Assembly: GCA_947683425.1 (NCBI GenBank)
Contig: CANTUQ010000108.1
Location: 434,001-498,000, forward strand
DNA from: Excoecaria cochinchinensis
Taxonomy: Eukaryota; Streptophyta; Magnoliopsida; Malpighiales; Euphorbiaceae
DNA length: 64,000 nt
Reading direction: 5' to 3'
In this document: positions 24,775 through 36,807 of the stretch, one piece after another
How positions within the stretch are numbered: the first letter of the stretch is position 1
Layout of the letters: each line of letters opens with the position of its first letter
Program-made: the position numbers and the translations under genes
Notes under the pieces: model-generated
Seen by the model: the letters and a program-made list of their open reading frames with translations, nothing else
Told to the model about the DNA's origin: nothing
The model's database searches: none

Positions 24775-26299
24775 GAAAATAGGTGGGGGAACATTATTGT
24801 ACCCGGACTTCTTCTGGCTACCTCTTTTTTCTGGATCTGTGATCTATTTGGAATCAATCAAGTCTTGAAGGGCATGCCTCAATATCTTACAATTGTCCGT
24901 AGTATGCCCAGTGTAGTGATGGTAAGCACTATACTTATCCTTCTTATGTCCCGGTTGTCTTGGCTTTGGGCAGGTCTAGACATTAAAGGCTGTAATTTTC
25001 CCTCCTTTATTAGCCTTTTTAGCACTTAGGAGAGAGACCTCCCTAGGTTTCAAAAGTGCATCTAAACGACTCCTGTGGCTGAGACCTCGGTTGTCTTGCC
25101 CATCCTACTACCACTGCTAGATCTCGTTGGTCTGCTTGCTCCCTGGATACTGTTGCTCCTTTTAGCATAGGCCTCGCTACTTGTCCTCCTCGCCAAGTAT
25201 TCACTCTCAGCTTCTATAGCTATATCCTTCAAAGACACCCAGTCCTTCAATCCCTTCATCTTTGACCCATCTTTCAGATATGGGCTAGCATTTCTGATAA
25301 AAAACCTAATCTAATTCGGTGTGTCCGGCTTCCTCTTCATCTCTATCACACAGTTCCTCCATCGGGTTAAATATTCATGGAATGACTCCCCTGGTTTCTG
25401 CTGTAGTAGCTCTAGGTTTTTTAGCGTTATCTCCATCCTCGTACTATAGTTGTACTGCCTGAGGAACTCTTCTGTCAATGGATCCCAGTCTTCCTTTGTT
25501 CTTCTATCTAGCCCATGATCCCAGTTCACCACGAGACCTGTCAAGCTGAAGCAGAAATACTCTATCTTCTGCCTTTTTGTTAAGGTTGTACCTTTCATTA
25601 CCAGCGAGTACTACTTAACGTGTGCGGTGGGGTCTGATGTACCATTAAACTTTGGGACATCAGGCATCTTGAAATTTTGAGGGATCAAATCCTCCCCCTC
25701 TATCTCCTTGTTTTCTGGGTTCATCCCCTTTCCCATAGTCAACATACGAGACATCGCCTCGAATTTCTCCTCCATCTTCCTCCACATAACCTCTTCTGTC
25801 TGAGGTGCCCTTCCTCTCTCCATCACTGGTTCCTCATACTCATCTTCTACAAAATCATTTTCCAGTCTATGGGCTCCACCTCTTGTCTGGCCTGATGGTG
25901 TAATAGCTTTGAGATCAACTAGTGGTGGACGTACCTCCTCAGGAGGATCTTCCTTAACTGCCTCCCACTCATTTTGTCCTCCAGGAGGGGTAGCTGTGTT
26001 TGGCCCTGCAGGTGGTACCATTGCCGCTATTAGTTTCCCCATTTAGCCATCATACAATTTTCAAATTCCTCCAGTCTTCTACCTACTTCTTCGGCAATCA
26101 TGGCATGAGTGGTGACTGCTTCTCTTGGTGAATTTGCCATATCGCTTTCTATTGAGAATTTGGAGGAGGTAGCTTCTCTGCTTTCTAAGAGTGATTCTGA
26201 GTCTGAGTATGCTACTCTTTCTGGCAGTTCAAAAAATTGATTTCTAATCAGTCATCCACCGGGACCTCTCGACCACCTGGATGGATCTATCATGGCTAC
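24775..26299 (-). pseudogene. Ogre/Tat gag, broken by stops and frameshifts
   Basis: Minus-strand gag remnants run from about 26299 to 24775. The N-terminal part (ELPERVAYSDSES, then MANSPREAVTTHAMIAEEVG) is followed by a frameshift near 26040. The capsid-type block has PDVPKFNGTSDPTAHVK, then SFHEYLTRWRNC. The C-terminal zinc-binding segment reads YSAYHHYTGHTTDNC, where the family has a Cys in place of the first Ser. Stops interrupt it at about 25608, 25308, 25060 and elsewhere. Gag would form the particle core and bind genomic RNA; this copy cannot make one intact chain. Confidence 0.8.
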
Positions 26300-26674
26300 A
26301 AAACGTAGTATGTTAATATGATACATGAATGACATGTGATGCATGGTTGTGTTTTTATGCAACATCCACAACCACATACAAGCAAGTTGATCCATCCAAC
26401 CTTATCACTTCCACACACGAGGTCACGTTGTCTCTTTCCTAGGTGGGCTTGATCCACTGGTTAATGGGGAACCCAATAGATGCATATGGTGCACGGTGCA
26501 AAATCGGTAGTATAACATCTCTTAATTTAAAGTGCAATCATATCGCTTTTGATCATTATGTATTTAAACAGTCCAAATACGTCCAGAAGGGCATATCGGG
26601 GCGTAAGAGCCTTTGGTTAAGTGACCATCCAACTTATCTGGGTCTATTCAATACATAATAATCCATATAGCAAG
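26300..26674 (-). other. Ogre/Tat 5' leader, left portion
   Basis: Non-coding sequence between the Tat gag and the Tekay-1 insertion. It joins 41657-42038 when Tekay-1 and one copy of the TSD GCAAG are removed, giving a leader of roughly 750 bp. No gene is seen. Confidence 0.7.
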
Positions 26675-27062
26675 TGTAACACCCCCTACCCATACGTAGG
26701 AGAACCCATCCTCTAGGGAGTGAGAACCTGTAAGAGCAGGGGTGTCACCAAACAAAGCAGAAAAATAGACAAATACATATAATACGGAAAACAGCAAAAA
26801 ATAAAACTTGAGAACTGAAAGATCATTCATTGATATCCAAAGGGTTCATTACAAAAAATACAGTCAGTACATAACTGATATTACAAAATTTCATTCTTCA
26901 AAAGAATACATAGCGGAAGAAATACAAAAGAATAAATACAATGAGAGCCCACAATTATAAAAAAGAATCTTAATTACAAAGATAAGTCCTAACACTATAA
27001 ATCCTTCTGTGTTGACTGGACCTGCGGAGACTCTCCCAAAAGCTCAAAACCTTCGACACCTG

Positions 27063-27099
27063 CACGGATGAAACACTCATGCTAAGCGATAATGCTTAG
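27063..27099 (-). other. conserved double hairpin, Tekay-1 3' LTR
   Basis: Stem 1 is CTAAGC-ATTATC-GCTTAG read on the minus strand. Stem 2, GCATGAG...CATCCGTGC, is imperfect. It lies about 390-420 bp before the LTR end. The same structure is in the 5' LTR (stem 1 at 40680-40697). Confidence 0.7.
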
Positions 27100-27682
27100 T
27101 GGGAAAAACACACAAATAATATGAACGAGCATTCACAATGGTCGTTGAGGAAAAACACATTCAAAATGGCATATGCTTATAATCACATATATATAAATCA
27201 TAGTTTAATCACATTCAATTGCGTTCACAAGCTCATCGTCAATTCATATGTCAATTGGTTTCACATGCTCATATTCACAATAAGACAAACACATGAAACA
27301 AAACGCCTGCTAACTCACAATAGCGGATAACGAGTGAACACATTGGGGGTACCCGAGGGTATAATCGAAAAGCAACATCATCATATTCTCATTCAAAACA
27401 TTTTCACATTGGGGGATCTTAAACAAGATCCATACACATTGAGGATTGCAAGGATCCAAACAGGGACCTGATCAGGGTCCGGAACACATTAGGGCTGTAG
27501 CTACTGAACACTATTTGGTATGCCTAACTATTCACTAAATTGACTCTTGCAGGCCATGCATAAATCATGAAATCATATTCATTTTGTTCATAAAATTATC
27601 CATGCATAAGTCTAAAAGCATCACGAGCTCGGGAAATAATTGTCGGAGACGCAAAAGAAATCCCATTTAAAACACAGAAACT

Positions 27683-27911
27683 ATCGCGCTCGCGTTGACT
27701 GTCATGCTCGCGAAAGGGGCAAAGCTCCCTGAGCGCCGTGCTCGCGACTGGCCTAGCGTCCTTGAGTAGAAGAAGCAGATTGGTCTTTGTCACACTCGTG
27801 ACCTGCGTCGCGCTCATGATAGAGCTTGCCTGGCATCGCCATCGCGATCGCCCACTGGCGCTTGCACTCGCGACAGCGTGGCCCTTCGCGCTCTGTCCCG
27901 CTCGCGACAAC
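27683..27911 (-). repeat. GC-rich palindrome block, Tekay-1 3' LTR
   Basis: Repeated CGCTCGCGA / TCGCGAGCG motifs, for example GTTGTCGCGAGCGGGACAG on the minus strand at 27893-27911. It is about 1.15-1.38 kb from the LTR start, in otherwise AT-rich DNA. A remnant is at 41281-41384 in the other LTR. Confidence 0.75.
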
Positions 27912-28572
27912 ACGCGAGGTGCTGCACCACGGCAGGACAAAGCTCGACTATTGGGGGAGCTGGAATTACCCGGCTCTGTCACGGCGATAGAGTCACGTCT
28001 TTCCATATCTGCAGAAATTCTGCAGAATTCCTCCAGCTTCCAAAACACACCCAAACATCCATTTCAAACCAAACATCAACATAACTCAAATTAAACCATC
28101 CCATCATCATCAACAACATAAAACTCAACTTTAATGTTAATAATTTCAGTTGAATCATGCCACAAACACAATCAAATTCTCCAATTTAGCAAAACCAGAA
28201 TTTTGCTTCAAACTTTCAATCAAATGCACACTTGGTTCTAATATATCTCATTCAAAGCATCACAACACACATAAGTTAGAAACTCACAACATTCAAACCA
28301 ATATAAACATCATAAACCCCATAATTTCTAGAAAAACCAAATCAAACAGAAAATCATAACAATGCAACATAACCACAAAAATCCCAAACCTTGCAAATCC
28401 TTAGCTCCTAATCACAAGCTCCACTCCCGCAAGCCTTCTCTTTGCCTTTGGGGTCTCTAGGAAGCACCTCTGATCAAAACACCCAAAGATCACACACAAC
28501 AACAAAATCCTAACTCATATCATTTACTAACAAAATCAAGGAAATATGAAGAACAAGAAATAACTAACTAAA

Positions 28573-28578
28573 ACTTAC
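28573..28578 (-). promoter_or_regulatory. putative splice donor in the Tekay-1 LTR leader
   Basis: Minus-strand TTTTG|GTAAGT about 170 nt after the TATA box. Equivalent strong donors occur at a similar depth in the LTRs starting at 29519 (donor 29981), 48440 (51032 on minus), 57562 (59944 on minus), 62757 (63185) and in Y (18288). Confidence 0.45.
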
Positions 28579-28748
28579 CAAAAGACTCAAGAATTGCCAA
28601 ATGCCACCAATGATTGAGGTCACAAAAGATGAGAATCAAGTAAGAAACATGGAGGAAGAAGAAAATGAAGAAGAAGAGGCATGAGGGGAGAAGAGAACGG
28701 GAGAGCAAGGGCAAAAAAGGGGGTGTCCTTTCTCTCTCTCTCCAGCCT

Positions 28749-28754
28749 ATATAT
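28749..28754 (-). promoter_or_regulatory. TATA box of the Tekay-1 LTR
   Basis: Minus-strand ACATATATAGGCTGG about 310 bp from the LTR start, followed by a CT/GA-rich leader as in many plant LTR promoters. The 5' LTR has lost this segment by deletion. Confidence 0.6.
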
Positions 28755-29063
28755 GTATCACCCTCACTTGCCACATGGCATCAACACATTGGTGGAATCT
28801 AACTGAACACACCCTATAACCATCCTCTACACCACACCCAAGCCTAATCTCACTACTACATACATTAACTCCCTACAAACATCAACATCCTAATAAAACC
28901 CAAACACACACACACACACACAACTATACATGCAACCACACTCTAGCAAAACTCACAATTCATGCACTTAACCCAAATTAAAATATAACACATGCCAAAA
29001 TATTGCACAGACGCACTTGCACACAGAATGGCTCAAACTACTAGGGGAAAATGGGGTGTTATA

Positions 29064-29518
29064 ACTCTCTCCTACTAACAAGAATTTCATCCTCGAAATT
29101 CTTACCTGAACTGAACAACTGAGGGTATTGAGACCTCATCATTGCCTCTGGTTCCCACCTCGCTTCCTCAATCCTATGATGCTGCCATAACACTTTAACT
29201 AGGGGAACTTTCTTGCTTCTCAGCTGTCTCACTTTTCTAGCTAAAATGGCTTTTGTCTCCTCATCATACAAATAATCTGGCCAAACTCTTATGTCCTGAA
29301 TCGACAACACATGCGATCGATCTGATCTGTACCGACGGAGCATAGATACATGAAAAACATCATGTAACTTTGCCAAATCCAAAGGCAAGGCTAATCTATA
29401 AGCAACAGGTCCAATCTTCTCCAAAACCTCGGAAGGTCCAATAAATCGAGGACTGAGCTTGCCTTTCTTACCAAAACGCAACACCTTTCTCCACGGCGAT
29501 ACCTTAAGGAACACATTA
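29064..29518 (-). pseudogene. Tekay-1 integrase C-terminus and chromodomain
   Basis: A minus-strand frame of about 150 codons resuming right after the solo LTR. The GPY-type integrase tail (LSPRFIGPSEVLEKIGPVAY; HDVFHVSMLRRY) is followed by a chromodomain near residues 85-135 (ILARKVRQLRSKKVPLVKVL, then EEARWEPE). The chromodomain of these integrases is thought to steer insertion to heterochromatin marked by histone methylation. The aromatic and acidic positions typical of the Tekay clade are largely present. Confidence 0.85.
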
Positions 29519-30440
29519 TGTCACACCCCGTTTGCCCCCTAGTAGAATGAGCCTGTCTGTCTGTCTGTATGTATAAGCATTCGCATGTGTTCCGCATAGC
29601 ATAAGGGTATTTTAGTAAAAATGCATGTTTTTGGGTTTATTATTATGTGGGTGTATATATGGCATTAGAAATGTGAGTTAATTGGGAATTGCTTGTGTAA
29701 ATTGGAGCATACCATTGTAGGGTGTTTTTAGTTGAGTTTGCACTAGATGTGTGTGATGTGTGGGGTTAGGGTGTGAGTGAGTAAGTTCCACCACCAAGAG
29801 AATGACATGTGTATTAGGTTAGGGAAAATGAATAAAGAAAAGAAGTAAGAAAGAAGAGAAAATCAGATTCACGTTCTTTCTCTTCAACCTTCATCTTCTT
29901 CCTCCTTTTCCCTTTCCTAAATACTGCTAACTGTTAGTCAAGTTGTGTTGTGGAAATTGCTCACTCTTGCTTCTAACTTGGTAAGTTACTGCATTCTCCA
30001 CCTTATTCTCCAGTTGCTTTTATCTTTTTCTTCTTCCTTGAGCTTAGGTTTAACTTAGGGTTTGCATTGCTGTGTTTGTGTTCTAGCTGAAGCTCCTCGT
30101 GATCCAAAGGGTAAAGAGGTTGCTGGACCTAGTGGAGCTAAGTGATAGAAGCTTAGATTTCAGGTTTGGGAATATTTGCTTGTGATTTGTATGATTTTAA
30201 GGTTACTCTAAAATTTTAGGGTTTATGTTCTTGATGAACTTGATTGCATTTATTCTTGATTTGGTTGATTAAATGTTGAAATTGGGTTGTATATATGTTG
30301 CTTATATTGTTTGGGATGTTTTCCAGAAGGTAAGAACAGGTTTGGTTGGTTTTGAATCAAATTTGGGATTGATTTCTGTATTCTGGAAAACTAGAAAACT
30401 GGAAATCGAGTTACTGTTGAAATCCCATTTTCCAGACTTT

Positions 30441-30880
30441 GAGTCGCGTGACTAGCCAAGGAAGAGAGGGCAAGTCACGAGATGTGACTAGCCAAGGAAG
30501 AGAGGGCAAGTCACGAGACGTGACTTCCAGTCACGACTCGTGACCTGCCAGAGCAAAGCCAGTCACGAGTTGTGATTGCCTATCACAACGCGTGACCGGC
30601 CTTGAGGAAGGTAGTCACGAGATGTGACTCCCCGTCATGCCTCGTGACCGGCCCGATGAAAGGCATGTCGCGTGATCGGCTGAAGAGAGAAGCAAGTCAC
30701 GAGACGTGACGTCCAGTCACGTCGCGTGACCTGCGTGAGCGCCGCGTGATCTGCGAGATCACGTTGTGTGATCTGCGAGGAACGAAGCAAGTCATGAGGC
30801 GTGACCCTCAGTCGCGACTCGTGACCTGCCTTGTGAGGAGGTCAGTCATGAGTTGTGATGCCAGTCACGCCTCGTGACCA
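30441..30880 (+). repeat. palindrome array GTCACGAG-CTCGTGAC type
   Basis: About a dozen sites built on GTCACGANNCGTGAC and variants, spaced roughly 25-35 bp (for example AGTCACGAGACGTGAC, CAGTCACGACTCGTGACC). A 36-bp segment at about 30450-30520 is directly duplicated. It lies 0.92-1.36 kb from the LTR start. Several sites have C-to-T changes (GTCATG, TTGTGA), consistent with deamination. Confidence 0.88.
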
Positions 30881-31599
30881 GCCAACCTCGTCCGTCGCCC
30901 CGTTCAGTCCAATTTCTGAAATTTCCTGGTTTTTAACTCAGAAATGAATTTAGTATTTCTTCTGATTGGAATTTATTGCTGTGTGATGCATGTTATACTC
31001 TTAAATTCTTCGATATGCGTAATACAATGATTCTTCTAATAATTTGTACACGAGATTCTGTAATGTGATTTGAATGTCGCTTAACCTGCTAGAGTCAAGT
31101 AAGTGGATAGTTAGGCATGCCTAATAGAGTCTGTTAGCTGCAGCCCATAGTTCTGTTTGGACCCCGATCAGGTCCCCGTTTGGTTCCTCGTGAACCCTTT
31201 TCTGTATTGGACCTTGTTTAAGGTCCCTTTTGAAAATATCTGTGAAAGTTAAAGTATAATGGTTTAATCGATTCGTACCCGTAACGTACTGTCTGTAATC
31301 GGCTCGTACCCGGAAAGTACTGTCTGTACACTTGTTATCCACTACCTAGAGTCAGCAGGTGTTCTTTGAATGTTTATTTGAACTGCTTTGATCTGATTTG
31401 GCTATAAATGGATTATCTGAATGAATATATCGATGTAATGTATATCGGATTATTTCTGAGTGAAATATTGATTGTATGGCTTTATTATATGAGCATGTTT
31501 ATGTGGATTATGTTTAGCCTTTGCATATTGTCCTTATGAATGTGAATTGCTTTGACGACCATTGTGAATGGCCGTACATTATTTATGTGTGTTTCCCCA

Positions 31600-31636
31600 C
31601 TAAGCGTTTATCGCTTAGAACGGTGTTTTTACCCGT
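31600..31636 (+). other. conserved double hairpin, family P LTR
   Basis: Stem 1 is CTAAGCG-TTTAT-CGCTTAG. Stem 2 is ACGG...CCGT, followed by GCAGGTGCG. About 420 bp before the LTR end. Confidence 0.75.
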
Positions 31637-32028
31637 GCAGGTGCGAAAGGAGTTTGATTCGAGAGTCGCCGTCATCAAGCCAACACAGGAAGTTTTTAGT
31701 GTAGGGCTACTTTTGTATAATTGATGATTCTTTTTGTATAGAACTCTCATGTATCAGCTTCCGGTTTTGTAATTATATTTTGGACCTGTAATATTATTTT
31801 GTTTCAGCTAGTTGATCAGATCATTATTGTAATAGTTTATTATAGTAATGCATGATCAGCTTTTGCTTTCTGCATGTAAAGTTTTTAATTATTCTGTATT
31901 TCTGAATGTATGTTATGAATGAATGTATGTTTTGCTTGGCTATTGTTTGGTGACACCTTGACTCATACGGCATCTCACTCCTTATCGGATGGGATCGCCT
32001 ACGTATGGGAAGGGGGTGTTACACATTA

Positions 32029-33044
32029 TCTCCAATTTCGAACTGAATGTCCTCTTCAAATTAGCATAAGACCTTTGTCTATCCTTGGCTATCTTCAGAT
32101 TTTGCTGAACCACTTGAATATTCTCTTTAGTATCCCTTACCATCTCTGGCCCAACAAAGGAATGCTCGGTCAATTCTATTAAACAAACCGGAGTCCTATA
32201 CTATCGACCATAAAGAGCCTCAAACGGTGACATCTTAATGCTCGACTAATAACTGTTGTTGTAGGCAAAATCCATGAGCGACACATACTTGTCCCAACTA
32301 CCTTAAAATTCCAAAGCACAACCCCGAAGCATATCCTCTAAAATCTTGATAACCCGTTCTAACTGACCATCTATCTGAGGATGAAATACCGTACTGAAAT
32401 TCAATCGAGTACCCAAAGCTGCTTGCAACTCTTTCCAAAATTTTGAAGTGAACCTCGGATCCTGATCTAACACTATAGACAATGGACTACCATGCAATCT
32501 GACCACCTCATCCACATGAACACCAGCCAACTTATCAATCGAATAGTTAACTAAGACTGGCAAAAAATGCACTGACTTGGTGAGTCGGCCCATGATCATC
32601 CAAGCTAAATCATGTTTCCTCTAAGTCAATGGCAATCTTGACACAAAATCCATGGCGATGTTGTCCCACTTCCACTGAGGAATGGGCAAAGGATTGAGCA
32701 ATCCAGAAGGAACTTGATGCTCAGCCTTTACCTGCTGACAAGTCAGACACTTAGCCACAAACTCTATAATGTCTCTTTTCATCCCAGACCACTAATAGAA
32801 CTGCTTCAGATCTTGATACATCTTCTCACTACCCGGATGCATAGTAAAGACCGTAGTGTGTGCGTCACTCAAAATCTTTTTTCTTAACTTATCATTCTCA
32901 GGCACACACAAATGATTCCGATACATAAGCACCCCATCCTAAATAGAAAACTCGGATTGCTTACCATTCTGAACCTCTTACAAAACTCGCTGCAACTTCA
33001 CGTCATCTTTCTGGGCATCGATGATCAGCTGCCCTAAAGACGGC
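32029..33044 (-). pseudogene. Tekay-1 integrase (zinc-binding end and catalytic core)
   Basis: Minus-strand remnants include CLTCQQVKAEHQVPSGLLNP (HHCC-side), the first catalytic Asp in AMDFVSRLP, the second in VLDQDPRFTSKFW, and the Glu in QLERVIKILEDMLR. All three D-D-E positions survive, but stops and at least two frameshifts break the chain; one is a 1-base loss just before the solo LTR junction (about 32055). Integrase would insert the cDNA; this copy is inactive. Confidence 0.8.
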
Positions 33045-33536
33045 TTAGCTTTCAGTTGGGCAACCAAGGCCCCATCTGAATCCAATCTCCACTTGAAGCG
33101 CGCGCTGCAAAAACAAAGCCGATAATGACTTCTTACTTAAAGCATCCGCAACCACATTGGCCTTGCCCAGATGATACTCCAAAATACAATCGTAGTCCTC
33201 AAACAACTCCAGTGATCGATGCTGTCTCATATTCAACTCTTTCTGTGTGAGGAGATACTTCAAACTCTTATGATCCGTGAAAATCCTACATATCTCTCCA
33301 TACAGATAATGCCGCTAAATCTTCAAATCAAAGATTATAACCGCTAACTCTAAATCATGCGTCGGTGGATAATTCTTCTTATGAGGCTTCAACTGACGAG
33401 ACGCATAAGCCACAACCTTACCCTCTTGCATCAGAACACAACTAAGTCCAACTCCTGAAGCTTCACCGTACATTACAAATTCCTTACCCGAAATGGGTTG
33501 AGTAAGTACAAGAGCTTCAACCAATAATCTCTTCAA
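33045..33536 (-). pseudogene. Tekay-1 RNase H domain
   Basis: Minus strand, same frame as RT. It shows VVAYASRQLKPHKKNYPPTH and DLELAVI, then the family text FTDHKSLKYLLTQKELN and the ADALS block. The first catalytic site, usually CDAS, reads GEAS, so the first acidic residue changed from Asp to Glu. Stops at about 33312 and 33264-33310 split it. RNase H would remove the RNA strand during reverse transcription. Confidence 0.8.
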
Positions 33537-34403
33537 CTATTCAAAACATACTTGACACTTATTCGACCACTCAAATTTGACCCCTTTCCTCAAAAGTCGA
33601 GTTATAGGAGCAGCAATGACTGAAAATCCTTTAACAAACCGACGGTAATATCCAGCTAAACCCATAAAACTTCTCATTTCCAGAACATTCCTAAGCGCTT
33701 TCCAATTCACAATCACCTCAATCTTGGCTGGATCAACTTGAATACCGTTAGCCAACACAATGTGACCCAAAAAAGACACCGCTCTAAGCCAAAAATCACA
33801 CTTGCTAAACTTCGCAAACAGATGGTTATCCCTCAAAACCTGAAGCACAATCTGAAGCTGCTCTGCATGCTCACTCTCATGCTTCGAGTACACCAGGATG
33901 GCATCAATAAACACCAGAACAAATCTATCGAAATATGGCCTGAACACTTGGTTCATCAAATCCATAAAAGCTGCAGGTGCATTTGTCAAACCAAACGGCA
34001 TTACAAGAAACTCATAGTGGCCATACAGCGTCCAAAATGTAGTCTTAACCACATTTGCATCTCTAACACGAAGCTGATAATACCCAGACCGAAGACCAAT
34101 CCTAGAAAAGATACCCGCACCTCTGAGCTGATCAAAGAAATCCTCAATCCTAGGCAAAGGATACTTATTCTTCACGGTAACCTTATTAATCTGACGGTAA
34201 TCTATGCACATCCTTAACGTACCATCCTTCTTCTTAACGAACAAAACTGGAGCTCCCCACGGAGATATGCTGGGTCTAATAAAGCCTTTATCCAATAGCT
34301 CTTGTAATTGAGTTTTAAGTTCTCTCAATTTTACATGAGCCATTCGACAAGGTGCTTTAGAGAGGGGAACAGTACTCGACACTATCTCTATGGACAACTC
34401 CAC
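33537..34403 (-). pseudogene. Tekay-1 reverse transcriptase, catalytic aspartates lost
   Basis: An open 288-codon minus-strand stretch with clear RT blocks: WGAPVLFVKKKDGTLRMCID, KYPLPRIEDFFDQL, YGHYEFLVMPFGLTNAPAAF, and FLGHIVLANGI. The family's KIDLRSGY reads RIGLRSGY (catalytic Asp to Gly) and FIDDILVYSK reads FIDAILVYSK (second Asp of the motif-C pair to Ala). Two of three metal-binding aspartates are gone although the frame stayed open here. A TAG replaces the expected Gln codon just after it (about 33535). Confidence 0.9.
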
Positions 34404-35036
34404 TTATCTCTCCAGAGATAACCCAGGCGACTCACCTGGAAAAACATCCTCAAATTCCTTAACCATTGGGATGTCCTCAATCTTAACCTGATTGCACTTA
34501 GAATCCAACATGACTGCTAAAAATGCCTCACAAGCCTTTCTCATAAACCTCTTAGCTTGCATGGTAGAAATCACATTCCCTAAAGAACCTAAGCCTAAAC
34601 CTTTAACCATAATCGGAGACTGATCTCTATCCCGCAACATAACAGTTTTCTTATGACAATCAACCATTGCCCGATACTGACTTAACCAATCCATACCCAA
34701 AATCAAATCAAATTCCCGGAATAGCAAATCTATCAAATCCGCCGGAAACTCAACACCTTGGACCAACAGGGGACAATTCCTAAACACTCTACTCACATTG
34801 ACACTATGCCCTAAGGGACTGGTTACACAAATCTCATAATCTAACTGATCAACGTCATACAACTTATCAATTAACTTATCCATGCACAAATATGAGTGTG
34901 TGGAACCAAGGTCTATTAGAGCATACATCTCGGTGTCACAGAGTAGGAACTTACCTGCAATCACATAAGGTGCATCTTGCTCATCCCGAGCCCTCATAGC
35001 ATACGCCCTTGCTGGAACCATCTGAGGACGATCCAC
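34404..35036 (-). pseudogene. Tekay-1 aspartic protease
   Basis: An open minus-strand frame of 210 codons in the same frame as gag and RT. The retropepsin core is IDLGSTHSYL where the family has DTGSTHSY; the flap and hydrophobic-Gly motif region is FDLILGMDWLSQYRAMVDC, and the linker to RT is EFEDVFPGESPGLSLER. The Thr-to-Leu change beside the catalytic Asp suggests loss of activity. Confidence 0.87.
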
Positions 35037-35041
35037 TAATT

Positions 35042-35725
35042 CTGATGGAGCACCCTTTCTAGGCCGACCACCTCGACCTCTACCTCTGCCTCTACCTCGG
35101 CTAGCTTGAGAAGCATTAGACCCAGCTCAGCTAGCCTCACGCCGATCTCTAGCATTCTCACTCAACTTAGGGCAATCAGCTAGAAAATGTTTGGCGCTTC
35201 CACAATGGAAACAGCCACCAGTGAGCCACCTACACTCGCCCTTGTGGCGCTTACTGCAGTGAGAACACTCAGGCATAACTTCACCTCTACCTCTAGAACT
35301 ACCTTTACTGGCACTCGACCCAACTGTAGATCCTTGCCTCCTACCTCTCGAAGAAGGAACCGAAGAGGACTCATCTTGTGGGTTTATTAATCTCTTACCC
35401 GAGGACGAACCTCCACGAGGGTGATTCCTTCTCTGAGCTCTTTCCATTAAAATCGACTCAGACCTCTTTGCTCGAATAGCTGCTTGAACGATCTGGTAGT
35501 AACTGATTGCAGGGGTACTCATCAAAGATATAAGCATTGCCCTCAAAGACTCATTCAACCCGGACTCAAAATACTGGCACCGAAATTCATCTGTCAGAAT
35601 ACCTGGAGGAGGATAAATTCATCTGTCAGAATACCTGGAGGAGCATACTTCTCAATCCTATTGAACTCTTTCTCATACTCAAAAATTGACATAGCCCTCT
35701 GCTTCAAACTCAGAAATTGAGCCCA
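35042..35725 (-). pseudogene. Tekay-1 gag, C-terminal part with CCHC zinc knuckle
   Basis: Minus strand, beginning just left of the solo LTR at 35731. It has FLSLKQRAMSIFEYEKEFNR, then RAMLISLMST, Ser/Arg/Gly-rich linkers, a CxxCx4HxGEC-like HCSKRHKGEC and the zinc knuckle CFHCGSAKHFLADCP. A 32-bp direct duplication (units starting at 35584 and 35616) shifts the frame. A stop follows EAS near 35125. Confidence 0.83.
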
Positions 35726-36807
35726 CTTAGTGTAACACCCCAAAACAGGCCTAGTCGGAATGCGCATGTTAAGTTAGGACATATGAGGGTATTTTGGTAA
35801 TTAGTGTTTATGAAATTGGGTGTACTAAGGACTTAATTGAAGGAATTAAATTAATAAAATGGTAAATGAGGAGATTATCTAGTGTGTATGTATGTGTATG
35901 GTGTGTGTATAAATGTAGTCAAAGATATTTTGTGTGAGCCAATTAAAGGATGCTAAGTGGGCTAGTAATATGAGGACATTTGGGCCTATGGGAAGTAAAC
36001 AAGTGGAGTAAGCAATTAAGAGGAGATAAGATTAAGGAAAGAGAGAGTGAGTGAGAAGGCAGATTACGTTTTGCTCTTCTCCTCCTCCTTCTTCTTTCTT
36101 TTCTTTTCCTTGGATCGTGTTCTTCTCGGTGGCTAGGCATGGGTTGATGTCTTGGTGGGAGCTTAAGAGTCTTTTATGGAGGTATGTGTATGGTTTTGGG
36201 TGCTAGGGTTTCCTAAGAGAGATTATGTTTCCCTTCTTCTCCTTGTTTTATTTGAGTTAGGGTTTTTGGGTTAAGAGTAATTCTTGGGTTTTTGATTTGT
36301 GTAAGCTTTGGCTAACAAGAGGAAGTATAAAGGCAAGAAAAGGTTTGAGGATCAAGCTTGAAGAAGAGTGGTTTTTGCTTCAATAAGGTTTGGGAGCTAT
36401 TTGAGTTATTTTATCCAAGTTCTTCACTTAATTTGCATGTATGCTTTGATTTGTTTAAATTCTGGAAAATAGATGATGAGTATTAGGTTGGAATGAATGT
36501 TTATTGTATGGGTTTTTATTATGTGAGGAAAGGATATGCATGATTATAGAATTAATAAACTGATTGTGAGAATTGGTTGAATGTATTGTCAAGTTTATGA
36601 TTTTCTACATTTTGAGGTTTCAATACGTGAATAGATTATATGATTGGAAGTAATTGTTGAAATCTTGTGCTTTATATTGGTTAAGATGTTTGGGAAGTTC
36701 TATTTTGAGGTAAGATTGAATTCAAGTTTGGTTTGAGTGAAAATGGTTTTGATTTGGATGTTTGGATTTTTCCTGTGCTTTTGCTGAGAACTGAAGATCA
36801 CGACGCT

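Larger units (their letters stand above)
26675..29063 (-). repeat. 3' LTR of Tekay-1
   Basis: 2389 bp. The minus-strand start should be TGTAACACCCC but reads TATAACACCCC, one C-to-T/G-to-A transition. The end is GGGGGTGTTACA. It has a TATA box, a splice donor, a GC-rich palindrome block and the double hairpin. An AC-dinucleotide run lies near 28906-28921. Open frames at 27596-28094 come from the GC-rich array and are not genes. Confidence 0.92.
29519..32023 (+). mobile_element. solo LTR (family P) in the Tekay-1 integrase
   Basis: 2505 bp from TGTCACACCCC to GGGGGTGTTACA. TSD CATTA is exact (29514-29518, 32024-32028). It is a single LTR with no internal region, left by recombination between two LTRs. 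The start (CCCCGTTTGCCCCCTAGTAG) matches the LTR entering at 62757, so both are one family. A pyrimidine-rich leader is at 29865-29925 and a donor TTG|GTAAGT at 29981. Confidence 0.95.

Noticed and set aside
27596..28094. Open frames of 68-152 codons on both strands
   Set aside because: They come from the GC-rich palindrome block in the Tekay-1 LTR, overlap on both strands and encode no recognisable domain.
33738..34217. 159-codon plus-strand frame
   Set aside because: Antisense shadow of the Tekay-1 RT, with no domain of its own.
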